Position numbers and translations under genes: made by a program. From Colletes latitarsis (lineage: Eukaryota; Arthropoda; Insecta; Hymenoptera; Colletidae), in assembly GCF_051014445.1 (NCBI RefSeq), contig NW_027488366.1:27174001-27238000 (forward strand): a stretch of DNA of 64,000 nt, written 5' to 3'. Below the pieces are notes generated by a model. It was not told where the DNA came from. It saw nothing but the letters and a program-made list of their open reading frames with translations, and searched no databases. Shown piece after piece: positions 49,508 through 61,900 of this stretch. Within the stretch, counting starts at the first letter, position 1, and the number at the start of each line of letters is the position of its first letter.

Positions 49508-52500
49508 CCGCCCCGCCTCCTCCTCCAGGCCAACCTCAACCACTGCCGCGCGGCACAGGACTTGATGTCCCAAGTCCTCGCGGAGTGGGGGGTTGGCCTG
49601 GCGGTCGCCGCCGAGCCGTACCGCGTCCCTGATCACCCTCATTGGGTGGGCGACGCGGACGGCTTGGTGGCGACGGTATGGGGAGGGGGCGACGGGTCCC
49701 CACCGTTCTCCTTGTTGGAGCGCGGTCGGGGATTCGTCGCCGTGGACTGGGGGGGAGTCGCTGTGGTGGGGTGCTACATTTCGCCCCGTAGCGGTCACGC
49801 TGCGTTCGAGCTGTACTTGGCCGAGGTCGCGGCATGCGTGCAGCGCTACGCGGCCCGGCCGGTGCTGGTCCTGGGGGATTTTAATGCCAAGTCGGTGGCT
49901 TGGGGATCCCCCAGGACCTCCGTTCGCGGCGGGATCCTGGGCGATTGGGCGGCGGGGCTCGACCTCCGGGTATTGAACCGGGGGTCGGAGCACACATGCG
50001 TGCGGCGATATGGGGGGTCCATCGTGGATGTTGGATTCGCGACCCCCAACGCCGTGCGCATGGTGTCGGGTTGGCACGTGGTCGCGGGGGCAGAGACACT
50101 CTCCGATCACCGGTACATCCGGATGGAGGTCTCTGCCGCCGCGAGTGCATCCCGACACGGCCGCCTGCGTGGCACCCCACCACGCCGCTGGGCGCTTCGG
50201 CGCCTGGACAAGGACGCCCTGATGGCAGCTGCCCTCGCTGCAACTTGGCCGCAGGGAGCGGCCGAGTTGCCGAGCATAGAGGAGGAGGTCGCCCGGCTCG
50301 GAGCATTGGTCGCGGGTATTTGCGACGCGGCGATGCCTCGGGTCGGGCGGGCTTCTCCTCGCCGGGCGGTGTACTGGTGGTCGGACGCGATCGCGGAGTT
50401 GCGAGTTGCGACTGTCCGCGCCCGACGCCAGTACACCCGCGCGCGCCGTCGTCAACGTACAGGCGACGGCGTGGCGAGAGCGAGGGCAGCTGATGACCTG
50501 TATGGAGCATACCGCGTGGCGCGGGTTGCTCTGCAGGTCGCCATCAAACGGGCCAAGACCCAGGCATGGAAGGAGCTCCTCCAGACCCTTGATGACGATC
50601 CATGGGGGCGCCCATATAAGGTGGTGCTGAATAAGCTCCGCCCGTGGGCGCCCCCCGTCACCGAGGGTCTTGACCCCCGGCTGCTGGAGGACGTGGTCAA
50701 TACACTCTTCCCAATTGGGGAGAGGGGACCGCGTCCTCCGGCGGCGGCGGCTGTCCCAGTGGAGTGGACGGCCGAGCTGGGGGTCACGCAGGAGGAGCTG
50801 GCAGCGGCCATCAGACGGCTCGGGGTTCGTAACACGGCCCCGGGTCCGGATGGTGTGCCCGGCCGGGTTTGGGTCTTGACCCAGGGCGTCCTTGGGGCCG
50901 ACCTCAGGCGGTTGTTCGACCGCTGCCTGAGGGACGGGCGATTCCCCCCCAGTTGGAAGGTGGCGAGGATGGTCCTCCTCCGGAAGGAGGGTCGGCCCGC
51001 GGAGTCTCCCTCCGCATACCGGCCCATTTGTCTCCTCGACGAGGTGGGCAAGCTCTTCGAGCGTGTGATTGCTGCCCGCCTCGTCGAGCACCTGTCGCGG
51101 GGTGATCCCGGTCTGGCCGACTGCCAGTTCAGTTTCCGGGGGGGCCGATCGACTATCGACGCGATAGGTCGTGTGAGGGCCCTCTCGGAGGCGGCCGTCT
51201 CCCGGGGAGGGGTGGCATTGGCAATATCCTTGGATATTGCCAATGCCTTTAACACCCTCCCCTGGGAAGAGATAAGGAGGGGGCTCAAATATCATCGAGT
51301 CCCCCCTTGTCTCAGGGCGGTCGTCGGGGATTATCTCCGCGGCAGGTGGATCGAGTATCCGGGCCGGGATGGTGATATGCGGAGGGAGGTGTACTGCGGT
51401 GTTCCGCAGGGGTCGGTCCTCGGGCCACTCCTGTAGAACATCGCGTACGACTCGGTGTTGCGGGCCGGCCTCCCCGACGGCGTCAGCACGGTGTGTTATG
51501 CGGATGACACACTGGTGCTGGCCGTCGGGGCGCACTGGGGGAGGGCCATGCGTCGCGCGGAGGAGGGGTCGCAACGCGTCGTCGACCGGATCAGGGGGAT
51601 GGGGATGACGGTGGCGGTCCATAAGACCGAGGTGATTGCGTTTCATTCACCTCGGCAGGATCCGCCACCCCCTCTGATTCGGGTGGGTGGGGCTGACATC
51701 GAGGTGAAGCCCCAGATCAGGTATCTGGGGCTGATCCTCGATAGCCACTGGCGTTTCGAGAAGCATTTCCGCTGCCTGGTCCCCCGGTTGGAAAGGATGG
51801 TTGCGGCTCTGGGCCGGATCCTGCCCAACCTGGGGGGCCCGGCGGGCCGAGTTCGTCGCCTCTATGTGGCAATGGTCCAGTCGGTGGCCCTATACGGGGC
51901 CCCCGTCTGGGCGGACGACCTGGCTGCCTCCCGGCGCAGCATGACTATGCTGCGTCGGGTGCAGAGGCGCATGGCGCTCAGGGTCGTCCGCGGGTATCGG
52001 ACCATGTCACATGAGGCGGCGACGGTTCTAGCGGGGATGCCGCCCATGGACCTGCTCGCGCGGTCGCACGCGGTGATGTACCGGCACCGCGTCGACCGTC
52101 GCGCGGGGGTGGGGGCGGTCCCGGGCGGGCAGGAACCTGCTTGGGGCGATTTGAAGCGCCAGGCCCGGCAGTCCGTGTTGCTCGCGTGGCAGGAGCGGCT
52201 GGCTCTGCCAACCGCGGGGCACCGGACTGTCGGGGCGGTTCGGCCACTCCTGAAGGAGTGGCTGGACAGAGGCCATGGCAGCCTCACCTACCGGATGGCA
52301 CAGGTATTTTCCAGGCATGGCAGCTTCGGAAGACACCTGTGCCGGATAGGGAAGGAGCCGACGGCGCGTTGCTGCCACTGCGACGCTGAGCAGGACACGG
52401 CGGATCATACCCTGGAGGTATGCCCCGCGTGGGAGGGGGAGCGCCGTGTCCTGGTCGGCGTCGTCGGGTTGGATGTCTCGCTGCCGGGCGTGGTGCGCGC

Positions 52501-52858
52501 CATGCTCGGCAGCGAGGAGAAGTGGAGGGCCGTGGCCTCCTTCTGCGAGAACGTAATGTTGCAGAAGGAGGCCGCGGGGAGGGTGCGGTGGCCCGAGGTC
52601 GTCGCGCGGTCGCGAGGCGTCGCGGGCGGCCGCCTCGGCGTGGCGGATGACCTAGGCTGGGAGGGGGGTCCTGAGGGGACCCTCCTCCCGCCAGGCGGCG
52701 CCGGGTCGGACCGGTTGGGGGTAGAAGTGCCTCCCCCTACCGGTCCGACGCAAGGGGTGGCACCCTCGGCGGTCTGGTGCGGCCATGAACGCCCGGCCGC
52801 CGAGGGGTGGAAACGGGGTCGCGGGCGGTTGCGAGTTGGGGCTCGCAGCCGCCACTAA
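49505..52858 (+). pseudogene. ORF2 (endonuclease and reverse transcriptase), TAG and frameshift
   Basis: ORF2 of R1-clade elements nicks the target and copies element RNA onto it (target-primed reverse transcription). Residues 1 to about 230 are an APE-type endonuclease, with an Asn near the start, an AEPY motif, GDFN at 124-127 and SDHR at 200-203. The reverse transcriptase follows: NTAPGPDG from 443, a SYRPI-type motif, an FRGGRST motif, a SLDIANAF motif, GVPQGSVLGPLL and catalytic YADD at 665-668 (51497-51508). A CX2CX8HX4C finger lies at 52370-52423. A TAG at 51434-51436 (codon 644) stands between the GPLL and YADD motifs, where relatives commonly have Trp. At 52583/52584 a 37-bp segment present in the truncated copy is missing; the frame shifts and runs to TAA at 52856-52858 instead of ending near 52650. 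The stop removes the catalytic site from the upstream product, so this copy is inactive on its own. Confidence 0.92.
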
Positions 52859-53165
52859 ACGCGGCCCCGGGACGGATAGCGGCGGGATGGAGTGGCCCCG
52901 CCCCGCCGCTATGAGGCAGTGTGTCTACTGGGGGGACCGATTGTCCCCCCGGGGGATGGGCGCGAAAGCGCGGGCACGGGGAGGATACCGGAAGAATGCT
53001 TCGAGCGATTCCCGGTATCCTCCCAAAGCGTGCCGAAGGGTTACCGTGGGGTTTTTAGTGGGTAGGTCCCGCGCCTGTAGTTGTACAGGCGCGGGGAATC
53101 CCACACACCCCTCCCACCTCTCCCCAAGGAGGTGGGAGGGAGTCTTTCGAAGATTTTCCCCACGA

Positions 53166-53166
<1 letters not shown>
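52859..53166 (+). other. 3' UTR with stable hairpins (full-length copy)
   Basis: Four strong stems: GGGGGGAC/GTCCCCCC (52930-52937 with 52943-52950); a 13-bp stem GGGAGGATACCGG with its complement (52979-52991 with 53012-53024); a 12-bp stem CCCGCGCCTGTA with its complement and loop GTTG (53068-53079 with 53084-53095); and a 12-bp stem CCCTCCCACCTC with its complement (53109-53120 with 53129-53140). The third is imperfect in the truncated copy. The region is the likely recognition element for the element's reverse transcriptase. Part of the upstream sequence (about 52651-52858) is 3' UTR in the unshifted reading. Confidence 0.75.

Positions 53167-53202
<36 letters not shown>
53167..53202 (+). 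other. Poly(A) tail of the full-length element
   Basis: 36 uninterrupted A residues after CCCCACGAC, directly before the right target-site duplication. The same 3' UTR end precedes the tail of the truncated copy, so the polyadenylation point is shared. Confidence 0.95.
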
Positions 53203-53204
<2 letters not shown>

Positions 53205-53217
53205 GTGGTCCAACATT
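53203..53217. repeat. Target-site duplication, right copy (full-length element)
   Basis: GTGTGGTCCAACATT, identical to 47230-47244. Downstream satellite continues TACTACGTGAACC as in the empty relative at 56197-56211. Confidence 0.93.
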
Positions 53218-56144
53218 ACTACGTGAACCAAACCAGAAAAAACCCAGGATCCGTTCAACAAGTATGTGAAGAATGCGAAAGTATGAGCCTGATGAGGGCA
53301 AATCCCAGAACTATCCGAGACCTAACTTGCGTTATCCAGTAAAATATTGATCGAAACCAGGTTTAATTGACTGTTTCAGTGTGGTACCACATTACTACGT
53401 GATCCAATCCAGTAATAGTTCAGGATCTAGCCATGAAGTGTGAGAAATATGCGAAAGTATGAGCCTGATGAGGGCAAATGCTAGACCTAAACCAGACCTA
53501 ACATGCGTTATCCTCTAAAATATTTATCAAGACCAGGTTTAATTGATTTTTTCAGTGTGGTCCCACATTACTACGTGATCCAAACCAGAAAAAACCCAGG
53601 ATCCGTTCAACAAGTATGTGAAGAATGCGAAAGTATGAGCCTGACGAGGGCAAATCCTGGACCTAACCCAGACCTAACATACGTTATCCTCTAGAATATT
53701 TATCAAGACCTGGTTTAATCGACTGTTTCAGTGTGGTACCACATTACTATGTGATCCAAACCAGAAAATAACCCAGGATCTGTTCAACGGGTATGTGAAG
53801 TGTGCGAAAGTATGAGCCTGATGAGGGCAAATCCCAGAACTATCCGAGACCTAACATGCGTTATCCTCTAAAATAGTGATCGAAACCAGGTTTAATTGAC
53901 TGTTTCAGCGTGGTACCACATTACTACGTGATGCAATCCAGAAAAAGGCCAGGATCTAGCCATCAAGTATGAGAAATATGCGAAAGAATGAGCCTGATGA
54001 GAGCTAATCCCAGACCTAAACCAGACCTAAAATGCGTTATCCTCTAAAATATTTATCAAGACCAGGTTTAATAGATTTTTTCAGTGTGGTCCCACATTAC
54101 TACGTGATCCAAACCAGAGAAAACCCAGGATCCGTTCAACAAGTGTGTGAAGAATGCGAAAGTATGAGTCTGATGAATGAAAATCCCAGGCCTAACCTAG
54201 ACCTAACATGCGTTATCCTCAAAAATATTGATCGAAACCTGGTTTAATCGACTGTTTCAGTGTGGTACCACATTACTATGTGATCCAAACCAGAAAATAA
54301 CCCAGGATCAGTTCAACAAGTATGTGAAAAACGCGAAAGTATGAGCCTGATGAGGGCGAATCCCACACCTATCCCAGACCTAACATGCGTTTTCCTCTAA
54401 AATAGTGATTGAAACCAGGTTTAATTGACTGTTTCAGCGTGGTACCACATTACTACGTGATACAATCCAGAAATAGCCCAGGATCAAGTCATGAAGTATG
54501 AGAAATATGCGAAAGTATGAGCCTGATGAGGGCAAATCCTAGACCTAACCCAGTCCTAACATGCGTTATCCTCTAAAATATTTTTCAGGACCAGGTTTAA
54601 TTGAATGTTTCAGTGTGGTACCACATTACTACGTGAACCAAACCAGAAAAAACCCAGGATCCGTTCGACAAGTATGTGAAGAATGCGAAAGTATGAGCCT
54701 GATGAGGGTATATCCCAGAACTATCCGAGACCTAACTTGCGTTATCCAGTAAAATATTGATCAAAACCAGGTTTAATTGACTGTTTCAGTGTGGTACCAC
54801 ATTACTACGTGATCCAATCCAGTAATAGTTCAGGATCTGTTCAACAAGTATGTGAAAAACGCGAAAGTATGAGCCTGATGAGGGCAAATCCCAGACCTAT
54901 CCCAGACCAAACTTGCGTTATCCTCTAAAATATTGATCGAAACCAGGATGAATTGACTGTTTCAGCGTGGTACCACATTACTACGTGATACAATCCAAAA
55001 ACAGCCCAGGATCTAGCCATGAAGTATGAGAAATATGCGAAAGTATGAGCCTGATGAGGGCAAATCCTAGACCTAACCCAAACCTAAAATGCGTTATCCT
55101 CTAAAATATTGATCGAAACCAGGTTTAATGGACTGCTTCAGTGTGGTACCACTTCACTACGTGATCCAAAGCAGAAAGAACCCTCGATCAGGCCAACATG
55201 TATGTTAAAACTGCGAAAGTATGAGTCTGATGAGTGAAAATCCCCGGCCAAACCTAGACCTAACATGCGTTATCCTCAAAAATATTGATCGAAACCAGGT
55301 TTAATTGACCGTTTCAGTGTGGTACCACATTACTACGTGATCCAATCCAGAAATAGCCCAGGATCAAGCCATGAAGTATGAGAGATATGCGAAAGTATGA
55401 GCCTGACGAGGTCAAATCCTGGACCTAACCCAGACCTAACATACGTTATCCTCTAAAATATTTATCAAGACCTGGTTTAAGCGACTGTTTCAGTGTTGTA
55501 CTTCATTACTACGTGATGCAATCCAGAAAAAGCCCAGGATCTAGTCATCAAGTATGAGAAATATGCGAAAGATTGAGCCTGATGAGAGCAAATCCCAGAC
55601 CTAACCTAGACCTAACATGAATTATTCTCTAAAATATTGTTCGAAACCAGGTTTTATGGACTGTTTCAGTGTGGTACCACATTACTACGTGATCCAAACA
55701 AGAAAAAACCCAGGATCTAGCCATCAAGTAAGAGAAATATGCGAAAGAATGAGCCTGATGAGAGCAAATCCCAGACCTAACCTAGAACTAACATGGATTA
55801 TTCTCTAAAATATTGATCGAAACCAGGGTTAATGGACTGCTTCAGTGCGGTACCACATTACTACGTGATCCAAACCAGAAAAAACCCAGGATCTGTTCAA
55901 CAAGTATGTGAAAAACGCGAAAGTATGAGCCTGAAGAGGGCAAATCCCAGACCTATACCAGACATAACTTGCGTTATCCTCTAAAATATTGATCGAAACC
56001 AGGTTTAATTGACTGTTTCAGTGTGGTACCACATTACTACGTGATCCAATCGAGAAATAGCCCAGGATCTATCCATGAAGTATGAGAAATACGTGAAAGT
56101 ATGAGCCTGATGAGGGCAAATCCTAGACCTAACCCAGACCTAAC

Positions 56145-56330
56145 ATGCTTTATCCTCAAAAATATTTATCAAGACCAGGTTCAATTGATTTTTTCAGTGT
56201 GGTCCAACATTACTACGTGAACCAAACCAGAAAAAACCCAGGATCCGTTCAACAAGTATGTGAAGAATGCGAAAGTATGAGCCTGATGAGGGCAAATCCC
56301 ACACCTATCCCAGACGTACCTTGCGTTATC
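56145..56330. repeat. Uninterrupted relative of the full-length element's insertion site
   Basis: This monomer carries the same uncommon combination as the two flanks of the full-length element joined together: ACCAGGTTCAATTGATTTT, then GTGTGGTCCAACATT (56197-56211), then ACTACGTGAACCAAACCAG and the CCGTTCAACAAG cassette. It is effectively an empty site 3 kb downstream of the element. Confidence 0.8.
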
Positions 56331-57389
56331 CTCTAAAATATTGATCGAAACCAGGTTGAATTGACTGTTTCAGTGTGGTACCACATTACTACGTGATCCA
56401 ATCCAGTAATAGTTCAGGATCTAGCCATGAAGTATGAGAAATATGCGTAAGTATGAGCCTGATGAGGGCAAATCCTAGACCTAAACCAGACCTAACATGC
56501 GTTATCCTCTAAAATATTTATCAAGACCAGGTTTAATTGATTTTTTCAGTGTGGTCCCACATTACTACGTGATCCAAACCAGAAAAAACCCAGGATCCGT
56601 TCAACAAGTATGTGAAGAATGCGAAAGTATGAGTGTGATGAATGAAAATCCCAGGCCTAACCTAGACCTAACATGCGTTATCCTCAAAAATATTGATCGA
56701 AACCTGGTTTAATCGACTGTTCCAGTGTGGTACCACATTACTATGTGATCCAAACCAGAAAATAACACAGGATCAGTTCAACAAGTATGTGAAAAACGCG
56801 AAAGTATGAGCCTGATGAGGGCGAATCCCAGACCTATCCCAGACCTAACTTCCGTTAGTCCTCTAAAATATTGATGGAAACCAGGTTTAATTGACTGTTT
56901 CAGTGTGGTACCACATTACTACGTGATCCAAACCAGAAAAAACCCAGGATCTGTTCAACAAGTATGTGAAGTATGTGAAAGTATGAGTCTGATGAGGGAA
57001 AATCCCAGGCCTAACCCAGACCTAACATGCGTTATCCTCTAAAATAGTGGTCGAAACCAGGTTTAATGGACTGTTTCAGTGTGATACCACACTACTACGT
57101 GATCCAATCCAGAAAAAACCAACGATCTGTTCAACAAGTATGTGAAAAACGCGAAAGTATGAGCCTGATGAGGGCAAATCCCACACCTATCCCAGACCTA
57201 ACTTGCGTTATCCTCTAAAATATTGATCGAAACCAGGTTGAATTGACTGTTTCAGTGTGGTACCACATTACTACGTGATCCAATCCAGGAATAGCCCAGG
57301 ATCTATCCATGAAGTATGAGAAATATGCGAAAGAATGAGCCTGATGAGGGCAAATCCTAGACCTAACCCAGACCAAACATTCGTTATCC

Positions 57390-58920
57390 TCAAAAATATT
57401 TATCAAGCCCAGGTTTAATTTAATGTTTCAGTGTGGTGCCACATTACTACGAGATCCAAACCAGAAAAAACCCAGGATCCGTTCAACAAGTATGTGAAGA
57501 ATGCGGAAGTATGAGTCTGGTGAGTGAAAATCCCACGCCTAACCTAGACCTAACATGCGTTATCCTCTGAAATATTGATCGAAACCAGGTTGAATGGACT
57601 GTTTCAGTGTGGTACCGCACTACTACGTGATCCAAACCAGAAAAAACCCAGGATCTGTTCAACAAGTATGTGAAAAACGAGAAAGTATGAGCCTGATGAG
57701 GGCAAATCCCAGAACTATCCGAGACCTAACTTGCGTTATCCAGTAAAATATTGATCGAAACCAGGTTTAATTGACTGTTTCAGTGTGGTACCACATTACT
57801 ACGTGATCCAATCCAGTAATAGCTCAGGATCTAGCCATGAAGTATGAGAAATATGCGAAAGTATGAGCCTGATGAGGGCAAATCCTAGACCTAACCCAGA
57901 CCTAACATGCGTTATCCTCTAAAATATTTTTCAGGACCAGGTTTAATTGAATGTTTCAGTGTGGTACCACATTACTACGTGAACCAAACCAGAAAAAACC
58001 CAGGATCCGTTCAACAAGTATGTGAAGAATGCGAAAGTATGAGCCTGATGAGGGCAAATCCCAGAACTATCCGAGACCTAACTTGCGTTATCCAGTAAAA
58101 TATTGATCGAAACCAGGTTTAATTGACTGTTTCAGTGTGGTACCACATTACTACGTGATCCAATCCAGTAATAGTTCAGGATCTAGCCATGAAGTATGAG
58201 AAATATGCGTAAGTATGAGCCTGATGAGGGCAAATCCTAGACCTAAACCAGACCTAACATGCGTTATCCTCTAAAATATTTATCAAGCCCAGGTTTAATT
58301 TAATGTTTCAGTGTGGTGCCACATTACAACGAGATCCAAACCAGAAAAAACCCAGGATCCGTTCAACAAGTATGTGAAGAATGCGGAAGTATGAGTCTGG
58401 TGAGTGAAAATCCCAGGCCTAACCTAGACCTAACATGCGTTATCCTCTGAAATATTGATCGAAACCAGGTTGAATGGACTGTTTCAGTGTGGTACCGCTC
58501 TACTACGTGATCCAAACCAGAAAAAACCCAGGATCTGTTCAACAAGTATGTGAAAAACGCGAATGTATGAGCCTGATGAGGGCGAATCCCGGAACTATCC
58601 GAGACCTAACTTGCGTTATCCAGTAAAATATTGATCGAAACCAGGTTTAATTGACTGTTTCAGTGTGGTACCACATTACTACGTGATCCAATCCAGTAAT
58701 AGTTCAGGATCTAGCCATGAAGTATGAGAAATATGCGTAAGTATGAGCCTGATGAGGGCAAATCCTAGACCTAAACCAGACCTAACATGCGTTATCCTCT
58801 AAAATATTTTTCAAGGCCAGGTTTAATTGAATGTTTCAGTGCGGTACCACATTACTACGTGAAACAAACCAGAAAAAACCCAGGATCCGTTCAACAAGTA
58901 TGTGAAGAATGCGAAAGTAT
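57390..58920. repeat. Tandem 5-monomer duplication
   Basis: 57390-58040 corresponds to 58270-58920 at offset 880, exactly five monomers. Shared markers are AAGCCCAGGTTTAATTTAATG, the GAATGCGGAAG variant, ACTATCCGAGACC and the GTTATCCAGTAAAAT junction. Confidence 0.8.
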
Positions 58921-58939
58921 GACTCTGATCAGTGAAAAT

Positions 58940-61900
58940 CTTTGGCCTAACCTAGACCTGACATGCGTTATCCTCAAAAATATTGATCGAAACCAGATTT
59001 AATGGACTGTTACAGTGTGGTACCAATTTACTACGTGATCCAAAGCAGAAAAAACTCTCGATTATGTCAACATGCATGTTAAAACTGCGAAAGTATGACC
59101 CTGATGAGGGCAAATCCCAGGCCTAACCTAGACGTAACATGCGATATCCTCTAAAATACTTATCCAGGCCAGGTTTAATTGAATGTTTCGGTGTGGTACC
59201 ACATTACTGCGTGATCCAATCCAGAAAAAACCCAGGATCTGTTCTACAGGTATGTGAAAAACGCGAAAGTACGAGCCTGATGAGGGCAAATCCAAGACCT
59301 ATCCCAGACCTAACTTCTGTTAATCCTCTAAAATATTGATCGAAACCAGGTTTAATTGACTGTTTCAGTGTGGTACCACATTCCTACGTGATCCATACCA
59401 GTGGACGCCCAGGATCTGGCCAACAAGAATGAGAAATATGCGAAAGTATGAGCCTGATGAAGGCAAATCCGAGACCTAACCCAGACCTAACATGCGTTAT
59501 CCTCTAAAATATTTATCAAGACCAGGTTTAATTGAATGTTTCAGTGTGGTACCACATTACTACGTGATCCAAACCAGAAAAACCCCAGGATCTGTTCAAC
59601 AAGTATGTGAAAAACGCGAAAGTACGAGCCTGATGAGGGCAAATCCCAGACCTATCCCAGACATAACTTGCGTTATCCTCTAAAATATTTATCAAGACCA
59701 GGATTAATTGACTGTTTCAGTGTGGCATCACATTACTACGTGATCCAGACCAGTGGTAGGCCAGGATCTGGCCAACAAGAATGAGAAATATGCGAAAGTA
59801 TGAGCCTAAAGAGAGCAAATCCCAGACCTAACCTAGACCTAACATGCGTTATCCTCAAAAATATTGAACGAAACCAGGCTTATTCGACTGTTTCAGTGTG
59901 GTACCACATTACTACGTTATCCAAACCAGAAAAAGCCCAGAATCTTGCCATCAAGTATGAGAAATATGCAAAAGTACGAGCCTGATGAGCGCAAATCCCA
60001 GACCTATCCCAGACCTAACTTGCGCTGTCCTCTAAAATATTTATCAAGACCAGGATTAATTGACTGTTTCAGTGTGGCATCACATTGCTACGTGATCCAA
60101 TCCAGTGGAAGCCCAGGATCTGGCCAACAAGAATGAGAAATATGCGAAAGTATGAGCCTGACGAGAGCAAATCCCAGACCTAACCTAGACCTAACATGCG
60201 TTATCCTAAAAAATATTGATCGAAACCAGGTTTAATCGACTGTTTCAGTGTGGTACCACATTACTACGTTATCCAAACCAGAAAAAGTCCAGGATCTAGC
60301 CATCAAGTATGAGAAATATGCGAAAGAATGAGCCTGATGGGGGCAAATCCTAGACCTAACCCAGACCTAACATGCGTTATCCTCTAAAATATTTATCAAG
60401 ACCAGGATTAATTGGCTGTTTCAGTGTGGCATCACATTACTACGTGATCCAAACCAGTGGAAGCCCAGGATCTGGCCAACAAGAATGGGAAATATGCGAA
60501 AGTATGAGCCTGACGTGAGTAAATCCCAGACCTAACCTAGACCTAACATGCGTTATCCTCAAAAATATTGATCGAAACCAGGTTTAATTGACTGTTTCAG
60601 TGTGGTACCACATTACTACGTGATCCAATCCAGAAAAAGCCCAGGATCTAGCTATGAAGTATGAGAAATATACGAAGGTATGTGTCTGATGAGGGCAAAT
60701 CCCAAGCCTAACCTAGACATAACATGCGTTATCCTCTAAAATATTTATCAAGACCAGGATTAATTGACTGTTTCAGTGTGGCATCACATTACTACGTGAT
60801 CCAAACCATTGGAAGTCCAGGATCTGTTCAACAAGTATATGAAAAACGAGAAAGTATGACCCTGATGAGGGCAAATCCCAGACCTATCCCAGACCTAACT
60901 TGCCTTGTCCTCTAAGATACTGATCGAAACCAGGTTTGATTTACTGTTTCAGTGTGGTACCACTTTGCTACGTGATCCAAAGCAGAAAAAACCATCGATC
61001 AGGTCAACATGTATGTTAAAACTGCGAAAGTATGACCCTGATGATGGGCAATTCCCAGACATAACCTAGACCTAACATGTGTGATCCTCTAAAATAATAA
61101 TCGAAACCAGGTTTAATGGTCTGCTTCAGTGTGGTACCACATTACTACGTGATCGAAACCAGAAAAAACCAAGGATCTGTTCAAGAAGTATGTGAAGAAT
61201 GCGAAAGTAAGAGTCTGATGGGGGCAAATCCTAGACCTATCCCAGACATAACTTGCGTTATCCTCTAAAATATTTATCAAGACCAGGATTAATTGACTGT
61301 TTCAGTGTGGCATCACATTACTACGTGATCCAGACCAGTGGTAGGCCAGGATCTGGCCAACAAGAATGAGAAATATGCGAAAGTATGACCCTGATGAGTG
61401 AAAATCCCAGGCCTAACCTAGACCTAACATGCGTTATCCTCTAAAATATTTATCCAGGCCAGGTTTAATTGAATGTTTCGGTGTGGTACCACATTACTGC
61501 GTGATCCAATCCAGAAAAAACCCAGGATCTGTTCTACAGGTATGTGAAAAACGCGAAAGTACGAGCCTGATGAGGGCAAATCCAAGACCTATCCCAGACC
61601 TAACTTCTGTTAATCCTCTAAAATATTGATCGAAACCAGGTTTAATTGACTGTTTCAGTGTGGTACCACATTCCTACGTGATCCATACCAGTGGACGCCC
61701 AGGATCTGGCCAACAAGAATGAGAAATATGCGAAAGTATGAGCCTGATGGGGGCAAATCCTAGACCTAACCCAGACCTAACATGCGTTATCCTCTAAAAT
61801 ATTTATCAAGACCAGGATTAATTGACTGTTTCAGTGTGGCATCACATTACTACGTGATCCAAACCAGTGGAAGCCCAGGATCTGGCCAACAAGAATGGGA

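Larger units (their letters stand above)
47245..53202 (+). mobile_element. Full-length R1-clade non-LTR retrotransposon (mutated)
   Basis: 5958 bp between 15-bp target duplications: 5' UTR (47245-47627), ORF1 (47628-49505), ORF2 (from 49505), 3' UTR and poly(A). R1-clade assignment rests on an APE-type endonuclease N-terminal in ORF2 (GDFN, SDHR), reverse transcriptase with YADD, a CX2CX8HX4C finger after the RT, ORF1 with three zinc knuckles, no recognisable RNase H region, and a TAATG overlap of the two ORFs. Three in-frame TAG codons and a 37-bp frameshifting loss near the ORF2 end mean this copy should not make full proteins. Some R1-clade families insert at specific sites (rDNA for R1, telomeric repeats for TRAS and SART); this family lies twice in the same satellite. 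Its exact family within the clade cannot be decided by eye. Confidence 0.95.

Noticed and set aside
47600..51646. Long antisense open frames inside the full-length element (about 444 codons at 47600-48934 and 714 codons at 49502-51646, minus strand)
   Set aside because: They mirror GC-rich sense ORFs with recognised endonuclease, RT and zinc-knuckle motifs, and show no domain of their own. Long antisense frames are expected in GC-rich codon usage.
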